Source: Ichthyophonus hoferi
Lineage: Eukaryota > Opisthokonta > Ichthyosporea > Ichthyophonida > Ichthyophonidae
Assembly (NCBI GenBank): GCA_002751075.1
Contig: NAOQ01000046.1
Span: forward strand, 182,933-211,640
Reading direction: 5' to 3'
DNA length: 28,708 bases
The translations under genes and the position numbers were made by a program. The notes under the pieces are model-generated. The model did no database searches and was not told where the DNA came from. It saw only the letters and a list, made by a program, of their open reading frames with translations. Within the stretch, counting starts at the first letter, position 1. The number at the start of each line of letters is the position of its first letter. Below, piece by piece: positions 19,639-28,708 of the stretch.

Positions 19639-19899
19639 ATGGCACGAAAAACAAATATAATTATTGATATGCTTTGGATTGAACCAGAACTAATAACAGT
19701 TGGCACCCAAAAAATATTATTCCAGATTAAATGCAAAGATATTGCAGGGGTCAAAGGAAACAAAAACACGAAGCTGGGTGTTATTTACCCATTATTACAA
19801 ATAAAAGGTTATCTCACAATGAGGTGGTTCTACCCTAAGTCAAATCAAATGTACGTTAGAAAGGCAGAGAGTATATTTTCAATGCTTGCTTTCATCTGA
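19639..19899 (+). CDS. Unrecognised open frame, 86 codons
   Basis: From ATG 19639 (frame open from 19603) to TGA 19897-19899. Readable segments: MARKTNIIIDMLWIEPELIT, KILFQIKCKDIAGVKGN, MRWFYPKSNQMYVRKAE. Amino acid composition is protein-like rather than AT-biased, and AG at 19600-19601 could be an acceptor. I do not recognise a domain. It lies in the same orientation as the two stretches just before it and may belong to one spliced gene convergent with the E2 gene. Confidence 0.3.
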   Translation: MARKTNIIIDMLWIEPELITVGTQKILFQIKCKDIAGVKGNKNTKLGVIYPLLQIKGYLTMRWFYPKSNQMYVRKAESIFSMLAFI

Positions 19900-20816
19900 T
19901 CCGACATAATCCATTACTCGATCACTATCCAAAATGTTCTTGACTCACAAGTATCATATGTCCGCTTTAGCTTAAGTAACACATTACCAAACTTAATATC
20001 TTATAGACAAATTAATACTGTTATATAATTTTTCTTCCACTTACACCCTGGAGAGCAGATTCAATCTGAGAGCCACACTTTAAGCAAGAAGATAAATATC
20101 AATGATAATAAAACATCCAGATATTTAGGTACTTTTCTGCTAACAATCTTTCAACCATTTTTGGCCCCAGTACGCACACTTATTTCCTACCCTGCCAGCT
20201 CTTTAATATATAATGTACTACTGATCATGCATTCAACTCAACATTTTTCTATTAATTCATTTGCTGCTATACACATTTAAAGATTTATTAATTTCGTACT
20301 CGCCACTAATGAAAAATACCATTTTGGTGGTCGAACGAAAATGAAGAAGTCGTAAGACCATCGCAAAAAAATGCACCATTTACATGCCATAGTATACAGA
20401 ACTACCTCAAGGTTATCTATATTGCTTGGAAAGAAACTTTCATATATATGCAGTCTTAGAATTAGAATAGCCGAATTTAAAAGCAGAACCATGCCCAACA
20501 ATATAAAACCATTTTAATGTAAGCACATTTGCGTTTTTCTTTCATCTGACAGAACACAAAATAAAGCAATGCTATAAAACATAATTTATTACTAGCGCAT
20601 GTACCACCATGTATACACTAGGGGAAATAGGACAACAGCCCACTCAGTCTGTACAGTAAGAATCCACAATAGCAATAATACTCCACAGCGCAGTGTATGT
20701 AAGTGTGCAACAACACAAAGGTAGATATGAAATCAAAATGCCTCTTTATTTTTCCTTATCCTCGAACCGGAACAACCTGTAATCTCCCCCAAGAGACATT
20801 ACAAATCAGGAACTAC
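19900..20816. other. Intergenic region between convergent units
   Basis: No firm gene. On the minus strand near 20035-20085 a short frame SSCLKCGSQIESALQG runs straight into GTAAGT, an exon-like end, but I find no partner exons. The stretch above 20580 probably belongs to the E2 gene's 3' UTR. Confidence 0.3.
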
Positions 20817-20822
20817 ACTTTA
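20817..20822 (-). terminator. Poly(A) signal AATAAA, E2 gene
   Basis: AATAAA on the minus strand, within the segment after the candidate 3' splice acceptor; a second one lies at 20743-20748. They fit the 3' end of the E2 transcript. Confidence 0.45.
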
Positions 20823-20950
20823 TTAATGGTGCCTGTGATACAGACACATTACGTTATGTTATACACACTGGATGCATCCTGGCGCCTTCTTGCCAATAAG
20901 CTGCCACCAACGGCCTGCCGTTGTAAAACCACTGATATGCTTAACTGCCC

Positions 20951-21747
<797 letters not shown>

Positions 21748-24049
21748 CTAAAAACTACAAACAATGTTGGCGAAATGTTTTTCTCTCTTGCATATACATA
21801 ACATTGTAACTTTCAGGTAACATTGACATGGATATATAAAACAGCCTTGTAGAAAAGCAAAGACAAACCTGACAGGAACTAAGTTGTTCAGAAAAAAATG
21901 TGCATAACAAGAAAAGAACAAAAACAAAACAAACAATGAACAAAAAGTAAAGAAGGGATTCTGTTAAGATTTTCAAATGGAAGAAATAAAAAATATCATT
22001 GCTTAAACGCCCACCCTAACATACAAATGTACATAAAGGGTTGTTATTATTCTCAAAAAAAAAAAACATGGTAAAAATTTCCTAGTTTAAAACCTTTTCT
22101 ATGGGAAGGAAGCGGTGAGGTAACCCTTTCAATATTAAGAACAAAAAACAATTTTAATTTTTTATAAAGCTTAAGCAAGCCCTCGTCCTTACTTAATACA
22201 TAACCCTAAAACAAAAGACGCTTAGACGCTTAAAACAGCCCTTGAAAATTTAAGCAAAACCAAATTTAGGTAATAAAAAAATAAAAATTAGACCCACCTA
22301 GATCATATGAAATACAACGAATTAATGACCCGGTTTCTCTGCTCTGTACGCAAGGCAGGTGGTTTTACCCTATTCAAGTTTCTACATATCGGTAATTTAG
22401 TATTTTTAAATGTAATCTGTTATTGGTAGTTTTGTAACGATGACTAATATCTTATTCAAATTAGATATTTGCTAAATATTACTGGATAAATATCGTTGCT
22501 ATTATTGGTCTTTATATAATGTCCCCTTTACCCATAGTGATACGACCAAATGTAGTCTTATCTTTTTGCGACTTTAGTTTTAATGTTGATTTATTTACAT
22601 ATTACAAAATATTATAGGGCAGGAAACAGGATGAACCGGATCTTAATACAATTAAATTCATTCTAAATATCGCGAAACCATTATTATTCTTTTACATAAT
22701 TGCCAAAAGGATTGTTATCTAATTATTATGCCGAGCATTATTAACCATTTATTATTTTTATTATTTCGCCCAAATGGAACAATAACACCCGATATGGCTA
22801 TGGTGCGTCACCTTGATGAGAATCAGCCAGTCACGTTGTTGTAGTTTGAACCTGACCTAGGGCATTACATAATATTTTGAGATAAAAATATACACTTTAA
22901 TATGATTAAATTAATCTGCGGTCAATTATTACCTAAGTGGGTTGATTCCAGATAAATTGGTTTGTTTGCGATTGTATCAAGAAATGCGGTTTTTTTTCCC
23001 CGGAATTTTTCAAGTTTTTTGTTATTTAGCCGTATATAGTGTATTAGGGTATAGGATAGATACAAGTCTATTTTACATATCCCATTTTAAGGACATCATT
23101 AAAATATATTATCAGATTAACAGATGACTTTATGAAAAAATTAAACGCTACATCAAAAGCGTGCAATAGTTTTTTTAATGAACAAGTAATTTTGTGAACA
23201 GATTTCATTAGTTTCTAAAGATTTTATTAAATATTGAACAAAAAACAATGTTGTGCTAAATCGACGACATTAGTGGAGTTAATATATATATAGATGGCCA
23301 AGATAGAAGCAAAGTGAAGGTATATCTGAAATTTATAATTTGAATAAGATATATATTTACAACACTAGTAAATTATCTAGATCTTTGATGCTAAGGTATG
23401 CAAATCTAACACACTAATTTAAATTTAATAAAACAACAAAAAAAACACAGATTAACTAAGATAGTCAGCAGCGGAGCTGTTATGCATAATTTGGTTAGAA
23501 CGTAAAGATAGATGGGGAAAGAGAAAAAGTAAAGAGATAATAAGGTATTTTATATATTTTTATGAGCTTACAGAGGCAGTAACCACTCTTTATGAGAAGG
23601 GTTAAAATAATATTAATAAAAATATGTAAAATTCTTTTTTATTTTGTTATTGACGCTCTCATTTTTCCTTCAGGAGTAATAACTAACCGCTTTTAATCGC
23701 TCTAGGCAACCTGCCCTCTTTATATTTCACTCATTTTGCAAACTAAATAGTCTATAATATTAAATATTATGCTATACAGCTCTGCAATAAAAGAGTGTTT
23801 GTTTAAGCGTGCTTCTATATACGTTTAGGTAGGAATTCACTTGGCCTTAATTAACAAAAACTTGATCCTGTGCATACCCCTTTATCATGATACGGAATAA
23901 AGAGCAAAAGTTCTTTTTTGTTATGTTTAAGTTTATGGTATCATAGTTATGTTGCTTTGGTTGTGGGTCAATATCGAAAGGGCTATGAATAGGCTTTATC
24001 TCTTGTTAAAGATGTGTGTGTTATGAGACCTACTTAGCCAGAGTTTTGA

Positions 24050-24085
24050 AGGAATGAAAGAAGGAGAGGGAGGGAAGGAGGTTTA
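24050..24085 (+). repeat. Purine tract
   Basis: Near-pure A/G run (GAAGGAATGAAAGAAGGAGA, then GGGAGGGAAGGAGG). Simple-sequence, upstream of XPF. Confidence 0.6.
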
Positions 24086-24655
24086 AAAATACGGAGAAGG
24101 AATTGCTTTTTATTTTTATTTACAAAGTTCAACACTTGTGCAAGGAATTTTGTGAATAAGAAAGGTATAAGCAGTAGTATATTTAAATAATAAGTTGTGG
24201 TATGATAGTATACTGCTCTGCGTAGGTTCATGTATGTAAGGTCATCCAAATATGAAATCAAGCGTGGAGGAGAAAAGGAAGAAAGATAGAGAACAATGAT
24301 TTGTTGTTCTTGCTATGCAATACAACATACTCAAGATTTATCCATACAGCATTGAGTTAAACATTTAATTTTACATATATAGGTTTGTATGACTTACAGA
24401 AAATTCTTATTTATACGCAACTTTCATTTTATTTATTTACTTCTATGCAGGTAAAACTACATAAAAGCACCCTCACAACAAATCCTAAAGTATATGAACT
24501 GTTAAACATGAAAAATAAAATATGATTAGTTTTTTTTCTTCGTCCTAGACCTACACATTTATTTATTTATTTATGTTCACATATATAGCTCTATACTTTT
24601 ATTTGGGTGTGTTAATAAATAGTGCTATAAAGAAAGAATTCTTTCTGTGTGAGAT

Positions 24656-24735
24656 TTAGAGAAATATGGTTAGTGAAAGGGAGAAAGAAAAAGAACAAGA
24701 GAAAGAGAAAGAGAAGAAATAAAGAGGAAGAGATG
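24656..24735 (+). repeat. GA-rich tract upstream of XPF
   Basis: Mostly GAAA and GAGA words, interrupted by a few pyrimidines. A plus-strand open frame across it is a by-product of composition. Confidence 0.6.
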
Positions 24736-24983
24736 ACAAGAGTTTTGTTCTCTTTTGGGTGTTATGTTAGTCTTCCATTCCCCTTCTTTTTACCACCTTC
24801 TCTCTTACGCTGCTGTCCTTGGAGGATAGACAAGAACATACTTGATTTTCCCCAAGTATCCTCTATTAAGTTTTTCTTCAATACTTATTATATTTTTTAT
24901 ATTTACTTTTTCATACTTAAATTTTTTATTGCCTGTTTGTTACTGGTCCCCTCTTATTAATATTATTTTATTGTTTTTACCCT

Positions 24984-25005
24984 ATTGGTCCTCACTTCCA
25001 TACAG
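24984..25005 (+). promoter_or_regulatory. Inverted CCAAT box and possible 5' UTR acceptor, XPF
   Basis: ATTGG at 24984-24988 is an inverted CCAAT. CTTCCATACAG ending at 25005 is a reasonable splice acceptor 21 bases before the XPF ATG; if it is used, the transcript starts further upstream. Confidence 0.35.
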
Positions 25006-25026
25006 GACCTATAGAGGGTAGCAACC

Positions 25027-26027
25027 ATGCCACTCCTAGAGTATGAGAGTGAGATAATCACCGACCTGGTGAAAGACGATGGCCTCTTGGTTATGGCTAA
25101 GGTCAGGCTATGTATCTGTTACTTTTTATTTTATTTTAGCTCTATACCTTTATATTTAGACCTCTCCTATTGAATATATATCATTTTCGGTTATTTTCCT
25201 TTGTTCCTTTTGTGCCGCCTCTCATCCTCTTTGTCCTTCTCCTATCAATTCCTCTCTCCCTGTCATCTCTCTCTTTGTCCCCTTATATTCTCCCATACAC
25301 ACATTACTCTCTTTTCCATATTTTTTTGTTTTATGTTTATTATTATTTTATAGTCCTAGCTATGGTTTATCTGCACTGCAAACACACACACACGCATATA
25401 TATGCACATGATATATTTTTCAACTTATACTTTATTGAAAGAGAGACGAGAAATTAGGACACCACACTTTACACCAACTGATTTCCACCCAATTAAACAC
25501 TAATAAGATATCTAAATTAAAGCCTTTACCAACAGAATAATTGGTCCTTATAGCATCAACCAGTGCACATTAACCCAATTATATGGCCTACAGGCACTAG
25601 GAGTACATCGTATTCTTCACAAGATGATCAAGATATATTCTAGTCCCGAATCATTGGTCTTAGTGCTAAATGCCTCCCACTCTGTATGTAATGCCTGCCC
25701 CTCTATATAGTCCATATTTGCAATTCTCCATCTCTCTTTCCCTCTTTCTTTCTCTTTCTTTCCCTGTCTTTCTCTCCCTCTCTCTCCCTCTCTTATGTAT
25801 ATATCTCTATTTCTCCGTATTTTCCTCATTATCTTTTTCCCTTCTCTCTCTCTTTCTATGTTTTTCCCTTTCTCTTTCTTTCTCTCATTTACCAACCATA
25901 TTTTTCTACGCCATACACTCATTATACTATCCTAAACTGTCTACTACGAATCAATTAGGTTTGCCATACATTTGAGATAAATATTATACTTTCATGGTCA
26001 TGAAAATGATTTATAACCAATAATTAA

Positions 26028-26069
<42 letters not shown>

Positions 26070-27810
26070 TTATTATGTATATCAACATGATTGCATAGAT
26101 ATATCATATGCATTGTTATGAATACATGGGCATATTATATATATGAGAATACATTACAAATTTAGAATTTCACTATAATAAATAATAGTAAAATCTTACG
26201 ACATGTATTGAAGCACTAATATAAATGCACCAGATCCTACCTTACGCGTGTATTTCACCCATATATCTGTATACCGGTTTGTTCTCCTCAGACTATCATC
26301 AAACGGTATTAAGATCTATGAATATGAATGGCTAGTACAATCACATATCAATTACGTATTAATTACATATCAATTACATATCAGTTATATTTTAATTACA
26401 TATCAATTACATCTCAGTTACATAGTAATCACATCCGAATTACATATTATTTAATTATTGGTTGCATTTTAATTAATACTAATTGCATATTAATTATATA
26501 TCAATTACATATTAATTTCATATTAATTACTAATATAGGAAACAACGGCTGCAATCGAAGATTTAATATTAGAGGATGGAGTGAAAATGATGCCAAAAGT
26601 GATAACCAATGAGGTAGATGCAAAGGAGAGGTACGATACTTTTAATATTGAATTTTAAATTAAAATCCCTTTAAGTATTTTAAATAGTAGATTGTATTAA
26701 ATTATATTTATTGATTTTTTTGATCTGTGACTATCAGGTGGTTATGGGAAAGGTAATGGTAATATATCGATGTAGTCATTGGTTTTAAGATGTTATTATA
26801 ATACCTGATTGGATGAATCGTGTAATACACATATATAAATCCATACAGAGATACTATGAAAATGTGTATTTTTAGAGAGAAAATATGCTTATATATGCAA
26901 AGATAAATTGACAATTTATGTTTTAAAATTTAAAATAAAAATAAAAAATTTATATTTTATTGTTTTTGACATATACAGATATATATATATATATAGAGAC
27001 GAAGAGGGATGCATTTAAGTTCAAAGAAAATCATACAAACGGTAATATATGCTAATGATATTATTGTTATCTATTGGTTTTCCTCTGTGGAACGGAAGTG
27101 GGATAGCGTGAGGATAACATTACTGTGATGAAACTATTCAGTCAATGTCATTGGGATAGTGCTATTGTGATTATGTTATTATGGTAATAGTATTAAAATA
27201 GCATTATTAAGATAGTAGTATAATTATTCTATTATTAGGATAGTATTATAGTTATTATATTATTAGGCGAGTATTATAGTTATTATTTTATTAGACGATT
27301 ATTAGGATAGTACTATGGTGATAGTAATATGATAGTATGGTAATATTATTGTAGTAGTATTATTCAGATAGTACTATAGCGGCGTAATTCAGAGATACAG
27401 TACAAATACTACGGGAAACATCAGGAAATACCCGTTCGTACTGACTGACATATTTCTTTAATATATAATAACCAGACGATACACACTTAATATATTTTAT
27501 TTTTCTGTTTTTAATCAGGATTAAGACCCATACGAACATATTAATTAATTATTAATTAACTAACAAGATATACACATATATGTATTCTGGCGTAGTATAG
27601 TATAGGTACATTTAGTTTTAAATATATTGTATTTCCCTACGTATTATTTTTCAGGTCTTACTACTAATAAAATCAAGTATCCAATAGGGTGGAGATGTAT
27701 ATGGGCGGAGGAGTACTATTTGTAACCTCTCGTATTTTAGTGGTGGACATGTTAACAAAGAGAGTGCCGACTGACCTCATCTCTGGTTTTCTTGTGTGCA
27801 ATGCACATAG
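25027..27810 (+). CDS. RAD1: XPF/RAD1 DNA repair endonuclease, N-terminal exons (incomplete)
   Basis: Four exons read as one frame: 25027-25101 (75 nt, phase 0), 25594-25683 (90 nt, phase 0), 26539-26630 (92 nt) and 27688-27810 (123 nt), the last two ending inside an Arg codon. Donors are GTCAGG, GTATGT, GTACGA and GTATGT; introns are 492, 855 and 1057 nt. Readable segments: [66 protein letters not shown] and [20 protein letters not shown], then [16 protein letters not shown]. They follow the human XPF N-terminus in order ([53 protein letters not shown]). This is the degenerate SF2 helicase-like domain. With ERCC1/Rad10, XPF cuts the 5' side of lesions in nucleotide excision repair and interstrand crosslink repair. 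The nuclease and HhH domains lie right of the window. The start has good context (GCAACCATG). The weak first donor (GTCAGG) is the least certain junction. Confidence 0.93.
25735..25895 (+). repeat. Polypyrimidine tract in XPF intron 2
   Basis: CTTT/CTCT-rich run of about 160 bases starting roughly 50 bases after the exon-2 donor. Long open frames on both strands here reflect composition only. Confidence 0.8.
26029..26061. repeat. (TA)n microsatellite, XPF intron 2
   Basis: About 16 TA units followed by TGTGTGTG. Confidence 0.95.
26336..26533 (+). repeat. 11-nt minisatellite (ATTACATATCA) at end of XPF intron 2
   Basis: Degenerate copies of ATTACATATCA run up to the exon-3 acceptor at 26538. 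Because 11 is not a multiple of 3 and the unit lacks stops, all three frames stay open and give repeated ITYQLHI-type peptides, which are not proteins. Confidence 0.85.
27121..27375 (+). repeat. AT-rich minisatellite in XPF intron 3
   Basis: Repeated words TATTATTAGGATAGTATTAT and AGTATTATAGTTATTAT in degenerate tandem order. Confidence 0.7.
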
Positions 27811-27846
27811 GTATGTGTGTTCTGTCTTGGCTTACTATATAAAGCT

Positions 27847-27888
27847 ATGTGTATGTATGTATGTATGTATGTATGTATGTATGTATGC
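27847..27888 (+). repeat. (GTAT)n microsatellite after XPF exon 4
   Basis: About ten TATG units beginning 36 bases after the exon-4 donor GTATGT at 27811. The unit repeats the donor's own sequence, so it supplies many near-cognate donors. Confidence 0.95.
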
Positions 27889-28144
27889 TTATGCTGTTTG
27901 GTCATGTTGTACACATCTATATGATAGTTTGTACACACAACAGACTGAGGTCCCCTTTATACATATATCTATACAATCCTGTATGTATGTGGTTTTTCTT
28001 TTTTATTATCTCAGTCTATGTGTATTTAATTATGATAATACTTATATTATAACTAATAAAATATCCAGCCAGTGGTAATGTTCTACCGTAGTTACTCGCC
28101 TTATTTATTTCAATCCACATAAAGGTCTTTGAGAGGGAGGCCAA

Positions 28145-28164
28145 GATTATTATTATTATTATTC
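28145..28164 (+). repeat. (ATT)n microsatellite
   Basis: Six ATT units in the expected XPF intron 4. Confidence 0.9.
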
Positions 28165-28426
28165 TTGGCATCAAATTGTATTAATAATATTTACGTTGTT
28201 CTGGCATGCCATACACACCTATACGATAGTTTGTGTACACAATAGATCTGTAGTCTTACATACACATAGCTATGGTATCACATAGATATGAATACAGATA
28301 TAGGCATAGGTAGATAGATATACTGCATTATATTATATCACATCATATATCATATCTTATTCTCTTCTCTTCTATCGTTTTACATCATCTTATATCACAT
28401 AATATCATGTTTTATTCTACTTTACT

Positions 28427-28708
28427 CTATCCTATCCTATTATAACACATCCTCAACTGTCCCATGCTATGCTATTCCTGTCCCATCCCATCCCATCCTA
28501 TCCTATCCTATTCCATCCCATCCTATCCTATCCTATCCTATCCTATTCTATTATAACACATCGTCTACTATCTCATGCTATGCTATTCCATCCCATCTCA
28601 TCCCATCCCATCCCATCCTATCCCATCCCATCCTATCCTATTCTATCCTATCCTATCCTATCCTATCCTATCCTATCCTATCCTATCCTATCCTATCCTA
28701 TCCTATCC
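28427..28708 (+). repeat. CCTAT pentamer array with 111-nt higher-order period
   Basis: Runs of CCTAT and CCCAT pentamers to the window end. A non-pentamer segment (TATTATAACACATC ... CATGCTATGCTATTCC) occurs at about 28439 and again 111 bases later, so the pentamers sit inside a larger tandem unit. It lies where XPF intron 4 should be; XPF exon 5 is not found before it. Confidence 0.9.

Noticed and set aside
25617-25975. Opposed ORFs of about 100 codons
   Set aside because: They come from the polypyrimidine tract of XPF intron 2, and overlap XPF exon 2 in other frames.
26248-26612. Two overlapping plus-strand ORFs with repeated ITYQLHI-like peptides
   Set aside because: They are read-throughs of the 11-nt ATTACATATCA minisatellite, which is open in all frames, and one merely runs into XPF exon 3 out of frame.
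28127-28170. Possible XPF exon 5 (AG followed by VFEREAK then poly-Ile)
   Set aside because: The exon-4 donor leaves two bases of an Arg codon, and this acceptor gives the wrong frame. The poly-Ile is just an ATT microsatellite.

Overview
The window looks like AT-rich nuclear DNA from an intron-containing eukaryote, most likely an early-diverging fungus. Three things point to a fungus: the Ubc4/5-type E2 carries fungal-style residues, there is a Ser/Thr-rich wall-type protein with a signal peptide and a GPI tail, and there is a secreted PL14-family lyase. Protein families are solid where stated. The species cannot be read from the sequence.

Layout. 403-1909 (+) holds four spliced 3' exons of a protein N-terminal amidase (NTA1-like, nitrilase superfamily); its 5' part lies left of the window. 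3379-4455 (+) is a GPI-anchored repeat protein. 5787-10435 is a tandem segmental duplication. Each copy has a minus-strand PL14 lyase gene and a divergent plus-strand micro-ORF of about 52 codons. Copy A (5787-7815) has a broken lyase; copy B (8234-10435) has an intact one. A third trace of the same flank lies at 16425-16660. 12026-14460 holds two opposed copies of an old dispersed, LTR-like repeat on either side of a tRNA-Lys that is interrupted by a 540-base assembly gap. Another copy lies at about 4545-5165.

14643-19900 has scattered, poorly recognised coding stretches. These include two paralogous Ser/Lys-rich exons on opposite strands (14643-14882 minus, 19053-19313 plus) and a short secreted-type ORF (15972-16283 minus) related to one at 1982-2137. 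21265-21708 (-) is a canonical ubiquitin-conjugating enzyme (Ubc4/UBE2D class). Its stop codon overlaps a consensus splice donor. 25027-27810 (+) holds the first four exons of the XPF/RAD1 repair endonuclease, split by introns of 0.5-1.1 kb full of simple repeats. The window ends in a CCTAT pentamer array inside what should be the next XPF intron.

The conserved genes (NTA1, E2, XPF, tRNA) are unrelated housekeeping functions; NTA1 and the E2 both touch ubiquitin-dependent turnover but nothing shows they are co-regulated. The most interesting unexplained element is the duplicated lyase/micro-ORF module. There the micro-ORF stays open beside a dead lyase, and its length changes between copies are whole codons.
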